From: Taudactylus pleione
Taxonomy: Eukaryota; Chordata; Amphibia; Anura; Myobatrachidae
DNA length: 64,000 nt
Assembly: GCA_031769625.1 (NCBI GenBank)
Contig: JAUIMM010000016.1
Span: 14,857,001-14,921,000, forward strand
Direction of reading: 5' to 3'
Positions 35,574-46,599 of the stretch are shown in pieces. Each line of letters starts with the position of its first letter. Positions within the stretch are counted from its first letter, which is position 1. The notes under the pieces were generated by a model. The model was not told the DNA's origin and did no database searches. It saw nothing but the letters and a program-made list of their open reading frames with translations. The position numbers and the translations under genes are program-made.

Positions 35574-36056
35574 TGGAATTTCCCTAATTGCGGGTAAGCC
35601 ATCGATGGGAAACATATCCGCATCACACCACCTGCCAATAACGGATCTTACTATTACAACTACAAGGGGTACTTCAGCATCGTTCTCATGGCGGTGGTGA
35701 ATGCAAATTACGAGTTTGTGTTTGTGGATGTTGGCAAGAATGGCCGTGCTTCGAATGGTGGGTCGTTCAAACAGACAGCATTCTACCAGAGGCTCACCTT
35801 CAAAACCCTCAACTTGCCGTCATTGGAGGAGATGAAACTACATTTTTGTGGCTGATGAGGCTTTCGCGGTACATGAAAATGTGATGAAGCCATATGCTTG
35901 ACGATAGAAAAGAGCATCTACAATTATCGGATTTCTAGGTCACGCCGGATTGTGGAAAATGCGTTTGGAGTTCTGAGTAACCAGTTCCGCATTCTCCACA
36001 CCAGTATAAACCTGCGTGTGGACAAGATAGAATGGGTCGTGCTGTGATCTGCATAA
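35574..36056 (+). pseudogene. Harbinger DDE transposase, N-terminal deletion
   Basis: The DDE nuclease half of a PIF/Harbinger transposase, which with its MADF/Myb-like partner would cut at the element ends. It starts with WNFPNC, a stop, then AIDGKHIRI with the first Asp. [20 protein letters not shown] and [18 protein letters not shown] follow, giving the second Asp, and then RIVENAFGVLSNQFRIL with the Glu. All three acidic residues are visible. The N-terminal helix-turn-helix half is absent: the 5' region joins almost directly to the DDE part, implying an internal deletion. Stops and a frameshift near 35850-35900 complete the inactivation. Confidence 0.85.
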
Positions 36057-36374
36057 CTTTTTACTGCGCAAAACAAACAAACAAAGGGCATTAGGCACAG
36101 CTATTCCAGAAGACCCAGACCATCTGGAGGAGATTGCACCAGTTTACATCAGTGGCAGCACCATCAATGCAAGCCACAGGGACTGCACAGGCCAAACAAG
36201 TGAGGGAGGAGTATATGGCCTATTTTAATGGACCGCGTGCAGTGCCATAGCAGGAGGACCAATTAAGTGGACATTTGTGGAACATTAAACAAGTGTTTTA
36301 AACAAAAAAAAACATGGTGTGTATGCACTGTGTCTCTACTTACCAAACCTGCCTCGGACGGTCCACTGTGACCT

Positions 36375-36722
36375 TCAGCCACCTCCTCTTCTCCCTCTCA
36401 CTTGGCCATAAAGACAAGAGACTGATGCTGTGTGTTCTGTGGGCCGATACACATCATCAGCGGATGCTCCAGAACATTTTGGCTCCTCCACCGTCTTTCG
36501 TTCTTTGATAAACACTGTACGGAGATTCTGGATTTTGGTGCGCACCCATTTCACAGATGCATTAGTACAGTATTGTCGGCTGTATTCTACCAATTCCTCC
36601 AATGCCAATAGTTTTTTGACTTATTGGAATAGTTGTGACAGCTAACCCTTCATAGACACTCCTTTGCCTCCAAATGCTCCAGGAGGCCGGTGACAAACTC
36701 ACGGTCCTTATCCAAAGTCATT
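36375..36722 (-). pseudogene. Harbinger MADF/Myb-like accessory gene, broken
   Basis: In active Harbinger elements a second gene encodes a trihelix (MADF/Myb/SANT-like) protein that carries the transposase to the nucleus and to the TIRs. Here the minus-strand start MTLDKDREFVTGLLEHLEAK is followed by a stop and frameshift. The frame then resumes as ALEELVEYSRQYCTNASVKW and VRTKIQNLRTVFIKERKTVEE, typical of the helix-rich MADF fold. The rest (SGASADDVYRP) continues and then loses the consensus. Convergent orientation to the transposase is normal for these elements. Confidence 0.75.
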
Positions 36723-36908
36723 GCTAGTGGGAAAAAAAACGTATTCAAAATATGGACGCATACAATGTTCCCATCATTTTTAATAGTTTGGTTAAGTTTA
36801 AAGTATTTTTAATGTTGATATGTTTGGTTGTTTAGTAATGTTGTGTATAGTTTTACATTTTTTTAAAGTTGATTTGGGTTTGGTTTCTATTCATACATAC
36901 ATTATACA

Positions 36909-37105
36909 CATATGTGGTCAATGGGTGATGCATTATGCACATAGGTGGGCAGTGGGTGGGTGATGCATTATACACTTTGGTGGGCAGTGGGTGGGTGATG
37001 CATTATACACATAGGTGGTCAGAGGGTGGGTCATGCATTAAACACACATATAGGTGGTTAGTGGGTGGGTCACATTGGTGGACAGTGGGTCAGGCATATT
37101 CATTG
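36909..37105. repeat. 35-bp tandem repeat in the Harbinger element
   Basis: The phrase GGGTGATGCATTAT recurs at 36923, 36958 and 36993, and as GGGTCATGCATTA at 37028: exact 35-bp spacing, followed by more degenerate copies. Confidence 0.9.
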
Positions 37106-38452
37106 GTGGACATAGTCTGCATATACATTGCTGCTCTGCACCTGCACCCATAGGTAATTATATTTACCTCTCCGACCGATTCCTGAAGTGCTGCTCCGCA
37201 ACGCCGGACCGGCGCTGTAGAGCAGCAAACACTCACTGGGAAAATGGTGGCGGCTATTATCCCAGTGATCTGCGCATGTGCAGAAAAGATGTCCCCGGGA
37301 AAGTAGGCGCGGGAGCCATTTTCCCGGAGACCCGTGCATACGCTGCAGATTCTGGCATGAAGCCAGAATCTACAGCACTCAGTGTCACTGAGCCGCCATC
37401 AGAGAGGAGGGGGCCCAAATGGAGGCTGCACACGAGCCCCCTCCTGAGTACGCCCCTGAGTACAATACTCACCAAATAATAGCAAGTCGCGTGATCAGGT
37501 GTGCTGAACAAGGCAATCGCGTCCGTCTTCCTTGAAGTCACGATGCTGCACAAAATGGAGACTGGGCGTGTACAGGGGTATGTCAGTCAAGTGATGGAAT
37601 GGACGATAGATCGTGCGATAGATCATGAGTACAAACACACATACGATCCGCACCACATCGTGTCCAACACTGGCAAATCTAGCCTGCAGCAGGCAAGATC
37701 TGAAGATGCGATGTACGACCAGCGGGTACACGCATTGGCAACGTGATTGTGAGTGGACACTCATGATTTGGACATATTTCACATGATTACACGGCGTCAA
37801 AATTGGGCAAATCGTGTAAAATATCGCATAGTGTGTAGTAGGGGTGTGCACCGGCCACTTTTCGTGTTTTGTGTTTTGGTTTTGGATCTGGATCTTTCTT
37901 CGTGTTTTCGATCTGGATTGGTTTTGCCAAAACCACCCTTCCGTGTTTTGGGTTCTGGGTTTTGTGTTTTGGATCTGTATTTTTTTTTTAAAAAAGAATA
38001 AAAACAGCTAAAATCACAGAATGTGTTGGTTTTTCTGCTCCTATGCTATTATTAACTTCAATAACCTTAATTTCCACTCATTTTCAATCTATTCTGAACA
38101 CCTCACACCTCACAATAGTGTTTTTATGTCCAAAAGGCTATGCTAAGCGACACGAGTGGGTGGCACAAACCCGTGGCCCATCTAGGAGTGGCACTGCAGT
38201 GGCAGACAGGATGGCAGTTTTAAAAACTAGGACCCAAACAGTACATAATGCAAAGAAAAAAAAGAGATGCAAGATGGAATTGTCCTTGGGCCCTCCCACC
38301 CACCCTTATGTTGTATAAACAGGACATGCACACTTTAACAAACCAATCATTTCAGCGCCAGGGTCTGCCACACGACTGTGGCTGAAATGATTGGTTAGTT
38401 TGGGCCCCCACAAAACAAGCTGGCAATTAATCTATCCCTGCACAAACTGGCT

Positions 38453-41390
38453 CTATGGAGGCAAGATGTCATCCTCATCCTCCTCATCCACCGATTCCCC
38501 ACCCTCTTCAGTGTTGTGTACATCCTCATCCTCACAGACTATTAACTCGTCCCCGCTGGAATCCACCACCACAGGTCCCTCTGTATGTTCTGGAGGCTGG
38601 TCTCCCTGGAAGAGTTGGTAATTCATTTTTATGAACATCATCTTCTCCACATTTCGTGGAAGCAACCTCCTACGCCTTTCGCTGACAAGATTCCCGGCTG
38701 CACTAAACACTCTTTCAGAGTACACACTGGAGGGGTGGCAACTCAGGTAAAATAGACCCAGTTTGTACAGGGGCCTCCAAATTGCCTCTTTTTCCTGCCA
38801 GTACAGGTACGGACTGTCTGACATGCCTACTTGGATACTGTCACCGATGTAATCCTCCACCATTCTGTCAATGGTGACAGTATCATATGCAGTGACAGTA
38901 GACATGTCAGAAATTGTTGCCAGGTCCTTCAGTCCAGACCAGATGTCCAAACTTGGTCCTGCCTGCCCTGCATCACCGCCAGAGGGTTGCTTAGGATACC
39001 TAAGTTTTTTCCTGGCAGCCCCAGTTGCGGGAGAAAATGAAGAAGGAGCTGTTGACGTGTCACGTTCCGCTTCAGCTGACAGTGTTTTCACCAGCAGGTC
39101 TTTGCACCTCTGCAGGCTTGTGTCGGCCGGAAAGAGAGACACCACATAGGCTTTAAACCTAGGATCGAGCACGGTGGCCAAAATGTAGTGGTCTGATTTC
39201 AACAGATTGACCACCCTGGAATCCTGGCAAAGCGAATGAAGGGCTTCATCCACAAGTCCCACATGCCGAGCAGAATCGCTCCGTCTTAGCTCCTCCTTCA
39301 CTTTCTCCAGCTGCTACTGCAAAAGCCTGATGAGGGGAATGACCTGACTCAAGCTAGCAGTGTCTGAACTGACTTCACGTGTGGCAAGTTCGAAGGGCTG
39401 GAGAACCTTGCACAACACGGAAATCATGTCATAGGTGGATGTATAGGCTTGAATGGCCTTTTGCTGCTCCTCCATCCTCTGAAGCATATTGAGGGTTGAG
39501 TTCCACCGCGTCACAACCTCTTGCTTCAGGTGATGGCGGGACAGGTTCAAGAGTGTTTGCTAGCGCTCCAGTCTTCGGCACGCAGTCGCTGAATGGTGAA
39601 AGTGGACAGAAATTTTTCGGGCCACCCAAAGCGTCTCCTGCACGCCCCTGTCGCTTTTCAGAAAATTCTGCACCAAGAAGGTTATTGTGTGAGCAAAACA
39701 TGGGATGTGCTGGAATTTGCCCAGATGTAATGCCCGTACAATATTGGTGGCGTTGTCAGATATCACAAATCCCCAGGAGAGTCTAAGTGGGGTAAGCCAC
39801 TGGGCGATGATTTCCCTCAGTTTCTCTAAGAGGTTGTCGGTGGTGTGCCTCTTACTGAAACCGGTGATACACAGCGTATCCTGCCTTGGAACGAGCTGGC
39901 GTTTCTGAGATGCTGCTACTGGTGACGCTGCTGTTGTTGCTGCGTAAGGTGATACATCTATCCAGTGGGCTGTCACAGTCATATAGTCCTTAGTCTGCCC
40001 TGTTCCACTTGTCCACATGTCCGTGGTTAAGTGGATATTGGGTACAACGGGATTTTTCAGGACACTGAGGACACTTTTTCTGACGTTTCTGTACAGTCTC
40101 GGTATCGCCTGCCTAGTGAAGTGGAATCTAGACGGGATTTGGAACCGGGGACACACTACCTCCAGCAATTGTCTAAGGCCCTCATTCAGAGCCGCTCGTT
40201 AGCGGCAGTACGCTCGTTCCGAGCGATGTTTGCACATCTGCGCATGCGTACGCTTTTTAGTACGCATGCGCGAACCAGTCAGTGCGGCCGAAAATCCTTT
40301 GTACGCTATATAGCGAGTGCCTGCTATTTTGAGTGACAGAATGAGGCGTATGTGGGTGGTAACAGGGGAAGGTGCTTGAAAATGGGGAGTGGAGATCCGA
40401 ACGCAGGCGTGCTTAAAGGTCAAAACGGGCGTTTTATGGGTGTGTATATTTAAAACAGCAGAGTCATTGACCACGTCACTGGGTTATTTTATAGCCAGAA
40501 CTGCACGCAAATTTGTGGTAGCAAACACCAACCACAAGAATAGCGAGCAGTTCATACGCTGGTCGATGTACTCGATTAATCTAATAAATAGCGGACATGA
40601 CGTAGGATGCGTGCGGCCAGGGGGCGTTTTTAACAAATAAACGAGCGTATGTTTTGCTCGTTCGTTCAGACTTAGAGGTGTGAACAGACTGCAATGTGCG
40701 TACGGATCATTTGAATAGCCACCCCTTGTTTTTAAACGAACGACCGCAAATAGCGTCCGGCTCTGAATGAGGGCCTAAATCCCACTGCACTAATGGCGGA
40801 TACTGGATGCACGTCTAACACCAACATAGCAGTCAAGGCCTCAGTTATACATTTTGCTTCAGGATGACTGCTGTCGTACTTCATCCTCCTCGCTAAGGAC
40901 TGTTGGAGGGTCAATTGCTTAGTAAAAGTAGTGGTGTTCCTACTTCCTCTCTGGGATGATGAACGACTCCCAGCAACAGCAGCAGCGGCAGCAGGAGGCG
41001 TAGCAATGCAGGATCCTCCGGAGGAATCCCGGATAGGAGAGTCAGTCATGCTAGTGACATGGCCTGCAGGACTACTTCCGATCCTGACTAAGGAGGAAAT
41101 TGACGAGGAGGGAGTTGACGGTGTGGTTTGCAGGTGCTTGGATACAACAGGACAATGGGATTTAGTTGTCCCTGGACTGCTTACGGTCTTAGCCTAAGTT
41201 TCTGAACCTGAAGGTAACTTTTTATGAACGCGCTGCAGGTGCCGTATAAGGGAGGATGTTCCTAGGTGGTTAACGTCCCTACCCCTACTTATTTCACCTT
41301 TACATATGGTACATATGGCCAGACAGTTGTTGTCCGGATTTGGATAGAAATATTGCCAGACCAAAGAGGTGGAATGTTTTATTTTTGTTG
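38453..41390 (-). pseudogene. hAT transposase with BED finger, split by a MITE
   Basis: A ZBED-like hAT transposase, a nuclear enzyme that excises the element. Reading 3' to 5', it has a BED zinc finger (SLVWQYFYPNPDNN, CTICKGEI, RHLQRVH, about 41220-41365) and a linker rich in Ala, Ser and Thr. The RNase H-like core has the first Asp in TTDMWTSG (about 40015), the second Asp in SDNATNIVRAL (about 39760), CFAHT after it, and the Glu in the TRWNSTLNMLQRMEEQ helix (about 39470-39510). The hATC dimerisation domain (YWQEKEAIWRPL, SSVYSERVFSAAGNLVSERR) is at 38640-38800 and an acidic tail follows. It is inactivated by three in-frame TAG codons (about 41199, 39558, 39312) and by a 599-bp MITE at 40177-40775, across which the frame otherwise continues. 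Confidence 0.9.
40177..40775. mobile_element. Harbinger-like MITE, 599 bp, TSD TAA
   Basis: Ends GGCCCTCATTCAGAG and CTCTGAATGAGGGCC, flanked by TAA on both sides (40174-40176, 40776-40778). It lies inside the hAT transposase gene. It has the same length as, and is highly similar in sequence to, the copy at 43350-43948, which lies in the opposite orientation. An internal 83-codon frame is shared in part with that copy but has no gene-like features. Confidence 0.95.
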
Positions 41391-42975
41391 GAGTGCACTT
41401 TGGGGGTTACACCACCCTTTAACAGACAAGCCAGCTGGCCCTTTACTTATGGGACACAGGCGCACGCTTGGCGCTGCTCCTTTGTTGATGCACGTGCAGC
41501 CACAGTGCACACAATTCACAAACACAGAAAATATTTTTTTATTTTGTTTGGAGTGCACTTTGGGGGTTACAGCACCCTTTAACGGACAAGCCAGCTGGCC
41601 CTTTACCTATGACACAGGCGCACGCTTGGCACTACTTTCTTGATGCACGTGCGGCTACTGCGCACACAATTCACAAACACAAAAAAATATTTTTTTTTAT
41701 TTTGTTTGGAGTGCACTTTGGGGGTTACACCACCCTTTAACGGTCAAGACAGCTGGCCCTTTACCTATGACACAGGCGCATGCTTGGCGCTACTTTGTTG
41801 ATGCACGTGCGGCTACTGCGCACACAATTCACAAACACAAAAAAATATATATTTTTATTTTGTTTGGAGTGCCCTTTGGGGGTTACAGCACCCTTTAACG
41901 GACAAGCCAGCAGGCCCTTTACTCATGGGACACAGGCGCACGCTTGGCGCTGCTCCTTTGTTGATGCACGTGCAGCCACAGTGCACACAATTCACAAACA
42001 CAGAAAATATTTTTTTATTTTGTTTGGAGTGCCCTTTGGGGGTTACAGCACCCTTTAACAGACAAGCCAGCCGGCCCTTTACTCATGGGACACAGGCGCA
42101 CACTCGGCGTTGCTCCTTTGTTGATGCACGTGCAGCCACAGTGCACACAATTCACAAACACAGAAAATATTTTTTTATTTTGTTTGGAGAGCCCGTTGGG
42201 GGGTTACAGCACCCTTTAACAGACAAGCCAGCCGGCCCTTTACTTATGGGACACAGGCGCACGCTTGGCGCTGCTCCTTTGTTGATGCACGTGCAGCCAC
42301 AGTGCACACAATTCACAAACACAGAAAATATTTTTTTATTTTGTTTGGAGTGCATTTTGGGGGTTACAGTACCCTTTAACAGACAAAGCCGGCCCTTTAC
42401 TTATGGGACACAGACGCACGCTTGGCGCTGCTCCTTTGTTGATGCACGTGCAGCCGACAGTGCACACAATTCACAAACACATAAAATATTTTTTTATTTT
42501 GTTTAGAGTGCACTTTGGGGGTTACAGCACCCTTTAACGGTCAAGCCAGCCGGCCCTTTACCTATGACACAGGCGCACGCTTGGCGCTACTTTGTTGATG
42601 CACGTGCGGCTACTGCGCACACAATTCACAAACACAAAAAAAAATATTTTTTTATTTTGTTTGGAGTGCCCTTTGGGGGTTACAGCACCCTTTAATGGAC
42701 AAGCCAGCCGGCCCTTTACTTATGGGACATAGGTGCACGCTTGGCACTGCTCCTTTGTTGATGCACATGCAGCCACAGTGTACACAATTCACAAACACAG
42801 AAAATATTTTTTTATTTTGTTTGTAGTGCACTTTGGGGGTTACAGCACCCTTTAACGGTCAAGCCAGCCAGCCCTTTACTTATGACACAGGCGCACGCTT
42901 GGCACTACTTTGTTGATGCACGTGTGGCTACCACGCACACAATTCCCAAACACAGAAAAAATATTTATTTTTTTT
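41390..42975. repeat. About ten 159-bp tandem repeats in the hAT
   Basis: The phrase GTGCACTTTGGGGGTTACA or a close variant starts at 41393, 41553, 41711, 41869, 42029, 42189, 42350, 42508, 42666 and 42826, spacings of 158 to 161 bp. A truncated last unit starts near 42976. Each unit includes GCCAGCCGGCCCTTTAC, GCACGCTTGGCGCTGCTCC, GATGCACGTGC and an AT-rich tail. It lies just upstream (5') of the BED finger coding region. Long frames crossing it are a product of periodicity. Confidence 0.95.
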
Positions 42976-43068
42976 GCACTTGGGGGGAGCACCCCTGATG
43001 GACAGAGCACCCCCTGGACAACACTTCAGCACGCCTTTAGGACTGGGACACTGCACAGGACTTTGGAG

Positions 43069-44060
43069 TGGACACAGCCCCTATGGACAACTGACTGCAC
43101 AACACAGTCCAGCCAGCCCCTATGGACTTTGGAGGAGTGGACACAGCCCCTATGGACAACAGCAGCACAGCACAACACAGCCAGCCCCTATGGACTTTGG
43201 AGGAGTGGACACAGCCCCTATGGACAACAGCAGCACAGTACAACACAGCCAGCCCCTATGGACTTTGGAGGAGTGGACACAGCCCCTATGGACAACAGCA
43301 GCACAGCACAACACAGCCAGCCCCAAATGACTTTGGAGGAGTGGACACAGGCCCTGATTCAGAGCCGGACGCTATTTGTGGTCGTTCGTTCAGAAAAAAG
43401 GGGTGGCTATTCAAATGAACCGTTCGCTCTTTGCGGTCTGTTCACGCCTCTATGTCTGAACGAGCGAACAAAACTTGCGGTCGTTTTTTGGATAACTACG
43501 CCCCCTGGCCGCTCGCATCCTACGTCATGTCCGCTATTTATTAGATTAATCGAGTACATCGACCAGCGTATGAACTGCTCGCTATTCTTGTGGTTGTTTT
43601 TTCCTACCACAAATTTGCGAGCAGTTCTGACTATAAAATAACCCAGTGACGTGGTCAGTGACGCTGCTGTATTAATTATGCACACCCATAAAATGCCCTT
43701 TTTGACCTTTAAGCACGCCTGCGTTCTGATCTCCACTCCCCATTTTCAAGCACCTTCCCCTGTTACCACCCACATATGCCTCCTCCTGTCACTCATATTA
43801 GCAGGTATTCGCTATTTAGCGAACAAATGATTTTCGGCCGCACTGACTGGTTCGCGCATGCGTATTACGATCCGTACGCATGCGCAGTTGGGCAAACATT
43901 GCTCGGAACGAACGAGCGGCCGCTTACGAGCGGCTCTGAATCAGGCCCACAGCCCCTATGGACAACAGCAGCACAGCACAACACAGCCAGCCCCTATGGA
44001 CTTTGGAGGAGTGGACACAGCCCCTATGGACAACAGCAGCACAGCACAGCACAACACTAC
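43069..44060. repeat. 68-bp tandem array, split by a MITE
   Basis: GTGGACACAGCCCCTATGGA recurs at 43069, 43137, 43205, 43273 and 43341, exactly 68 bp apart, then at 44011 after the 599-bp MITE. 44011 minus 43341 equals 68 plus 602, i.e. one unit plus the MITE and its 3-bp duplication. The unit contains AACAGCAGCACAGCACAAC. It lies between the promoter end of the hAT element and the 159-bp array. Confidence 0.95.
43350..43948. mobile_element. Harbinger-like MITE, 599 bp, TSD ACA
   Basis: Ends GGCCCTGATTCAGAG and CTCTGAATCAGGCCC, flanked by ACA on both sides (43347-43349, 43949-43951). It sits inside a 68-bp unit. It is the inverted twin of 40177-40775. Confidence 0.95.
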
Positions 44061-44149
44061 ACTACACTGCCCAGCCCAGCCAGCCCTAACTCCCACCCTC
44101 CCTCTTCACTGTCTACAGCTGAGTGAGAAAATGGCGCCGACGCGGGTAC

Positions 44150-44161
44150 CTTATATAGAGT
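44150..44161 (-). promoter_or_regulatory. TATA box of the hAT transposase gene
   Basis: The minus strand reads CTCTATATAAGG about 160 bp inside the right TIR, upstream of the tandem arrays and the transposase on that strand. This is the natural place for the hAT promoter. Confidence 0.6.
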
Positions 44162-44340
44162 CCAAAACCCGCGAGACCCGGAAGGCGGGATGATGACGTT
44201 TTGCCTCCATTTCAGATCCGAGTCAGGCGGGAAAAGTCAAGCCTGACTTGGATCGGCCTCGGATCGGGGGGGTTCGGGGGGGTTCGGATTTCAGAAATCC
44301 GAACCCGCTCACCCCTAGTGTGTAGGCACCTTTAAACTGT

Positions 44341-46046
44341 AGTGTTTAGTCATGAGAATGTCATACCTTTTCATGCAGTCAATATAAACATGAAAAATAT
44401 TGTTGTTTAGTTAGTTATGCCTTGCCTTGACCAACAGAGAAGCATTGCTGCTTTCACCTAAATTAATAAATGCATAGAAAATGAGATTGTCTACGATGAA
44501 CAGCCTATGTCTAAATACTTTGTCAAACGTTAATAAAGTTAAAGTTAAATTAAACTTCACTAATGTATACGGTAAATGTTCCATTTTATTGGGCTCACTC
44601 TCTTTGTGCATCTACAAAAGTTTTTGCCATTGTATAAATTAGTTTTGACACCATCCTGCAATTATTTTTTAGTACGTAAATGTATTTTTATATTTTAACT
44701 TTTATTGGCGATCTAATGGTTTCCTGACCTTAAAAAGTCTTCCTTTAACATTGTGCTTAACAAAGTACTAAGGCTTGGGTTACCTGGGGTCAAAGGAGGC
44801 CCATTCACGCCCCCAAACTGGCATGACCGAGCTCCCCTGATCAGTCAGCACAGCACGTGAAGCTGGCCTTAGTATTCACAATAGGACGTGACCACGCCCA
44901 CACGCTCAAGTCATGGGGCCCAATAGATTTCCTGTGGCCCTGGAGCCCACCATAAAATCATTTGTCTGATGACTTGGGGTCGTCAGTCACCACACTTACA
45001 CTTTTAGAACAAATATAACTATAAATAGGAAAGGGGGACTTATCGGTTACATCTGTTATTTTTTGCCAGATGCAATTAAACTTATTCTGGCATATAGGTA
45101 TACTGTTTTCACATCCTTACACTGTGCAGCATAGAATAATTCCTTAAATACCATTTGCAAAATCAATCTTGTGGTTAGAGTAGTAGTCTATTGATCCAGA
45201 GGGATATGAATTTGTTGGAGGCTTTCATGCTTTCATTAGACACATATAAACATTGTACAGATCTAATGTCTGCTAAAAACCACATGCCAGCTTCCGTTTC
45301 AGTGTCTAGATTTCTTTGTAGTTTGATAGCTAGTACACTGCAGATACATCTGACTACTGCAGATTCATTGGATACCAATTATCATAATGTGCTTCACTCA
45401 TAATTGTGTCTTCCTGGGTGACTGTTCACAAAAAAAAAAAAAAAAAAAATGAATCGTACCATTCCACAACTTTATCAATATTTTTACTGACTTAAATACA
45501 TTTTTAAAGATCATTAATTTGATCCAAACTAAATTGCTATCTGCACAGTTTAAAACTTTAAATGATGATTCAGTTTTTCTTTTTAGTGGTATTAGGTAAC
45601 ATATGTTAAACCAGAAAATATAATTTACCCAAGCCCAGTGCGTGAAGTAGGAATTTAGTAGTATGGGTATGAAATTTGAAAAGAACGGCCGGGGGCCCCT
45701 TCAGGCCACTAGTAGTTTTTGGGATTTTGAAAAAATGAGATTAATACCCAGGTCCCCGACAGGTACAGGTCAGTCCCTTAAAAGTCTTCCTTACCTATAT
45801 GTGGTTTCTCTGCAACGGGGAACCTCTGAAGAAATTGTTGCTCCCTGGACAGATGGTGACTTCAATCATTATCTACTTTTCACGCAGGCGATCACATGGT
45901 CTGGAAGATGCCTGTTTGCGTAGGAATATAACCAATGTCATCAGCATATAACAGATGTTCAACCAGTTAATACAAAGTAACATAATTGTTGGTGCAGGGC
46001 AACATGTAACCTTCCCTGATCAAGCAATTTTACATTATTGAACTGT
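44341..46046. other. AT-rich non-coding DNA
   Basis: Holds a 20-bp poly(A) run (45430-45449) and a second copy of an unclassified repeat (listed separately). No coding exon was supported. Confidence 0.5.
45770..45964 (+). repeat. Unclassified dispersed repeat, copy 2
   Basis: Matches 23335-23577 in order and orientation: CTCTGAAGAAAT, GCTCCCTGGACAGATGG, AAGATGCCTGTTTGCGTAGG, AATGTCATCA, GTTCAACC. Its ends are not defined. Confidence 0.6.
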
Positions 46047-46599
46047 GGGCCTGATTCAGACACGGTCGCAAGCGCTGAGCACTCGCAACCAGGTCGATGA
46101 TGGCCCAGAGCGCATGCGCACGACAGAGCTGGCTCCGTCATGCGCATGCACGAGACCCGGATAGCGACGGGCAATCCGTCGCTCCGGGTCTCGCACCAAA
46201 GGGGGCGTGCTGTCAATGTTGAGTGACTGCACGCCCTCTTTGGTGGGCGGGCCGGGGGAGTGGCTGCCCAGACGGAGGCGTTCCCATGAGAATGCCTACC
46301 ATCTGGGGGCGGCCCCACTGACATCACAAGTTTAGGGAGAGCTTTCGGCTCTGTTTGAGCCGAAAGCTCTCTGGGGCCCTCTGGGAAAGCTCTGTGGGAC
46401 CCTACCACAAGGGTTTCATCGCAAGCCCGATGGTCGCGATGGTCTTTACCATCGCGACCATCATCATGGCCGCTCACTATAGCTGTGGGTGGTCACCCAC
46501 AGCTATGCGAGCGGCCAGGAAACCGTTCTAAAAAACAAAAAGACCGTCCCTGATTCAGAGCGAGTGCTCTGTCAGAGCGAGCGGCTCTGAATCAGGCCC
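46047..46599. mobile_element. Harbinger-like MITE, 553 bp, TSD TGT
   Basis: Ends GGGCCTGATTCAGACACG and CTCTGAATCAGGCCC. The triplet TGT flanks both sides (46044-46046, 46600-46602). The right end is partly duplicated: an internal CCCTGATTCAGAG occurs about 50 bp before it. The interior has inverted blocks such as GGTCGCGATGG / CCATCGCGACC and CGAAAGCTCTC. Confidence 0.85.

Larger units (their letters stand above)
37839..44317 (-). mobile_element. Complete hAT element, 6,479 bp, TSD GTGTGTAG
   Basis: Ends are TAGGGGTGTGCACC and, reversed from the right, TAGGGGTGAGCGGG, a short hAT-type TIR. The octamer GTGTGTAG is perfect on both sides (37831-37838 and 44318-44325). Inside, on the minus strand, are a TATA-type promoter at the right, two tandem arrays, a BED-finger transposase gene and a 3' region. 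It lies within the right part of a Harbinger element and is therefore younger than it. It is itself the target of two MITEs. Confidence 0.95.
35190..44340. mobile_element. PIF/Harbinger element, two genes, split by an hAT
   Basis: The body (35190-37838) carries a DDE transposase on the + strand and a MADF/Myb-like gene on the minus strand, tail to tail, the standard pair for vertebrate Harbinger elements. Both subterminal regions (35210-35390 and 37540-37830) are crowded with CACGAT/ATCGTG motifs, plausible protein-binding sites. The right end resumes at 44318 after the inserted hAT. The left end is uncertain: no match to the reversed right end (GGTGCCTACACAC) was found near 35190, so the left terminus may be lost. 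Both genes are broken. Confidence 0.8.

Noticed and set aside
40389..40640. Frame shared in part by the two 599-bp MITEs (about 80 codons)
   Set aside because: Similarity comes from the MITE copies themselves; no start context, no known domain, and family members of other lengths lack it.
41925..42506. 193-codon + strand frame
   Set aside because: It is the 159-bp array read through several units and lies antisense to the hAT gene's 5' region.
42910..43641. 243-codon + strand frame
   Set aside because: It crosses the 68-bp array and part of a MITE; no family motif.
45959..46477. 172-codon minus strand frame
   Set aside because: Mostly inside the 46047-46599 MITE.
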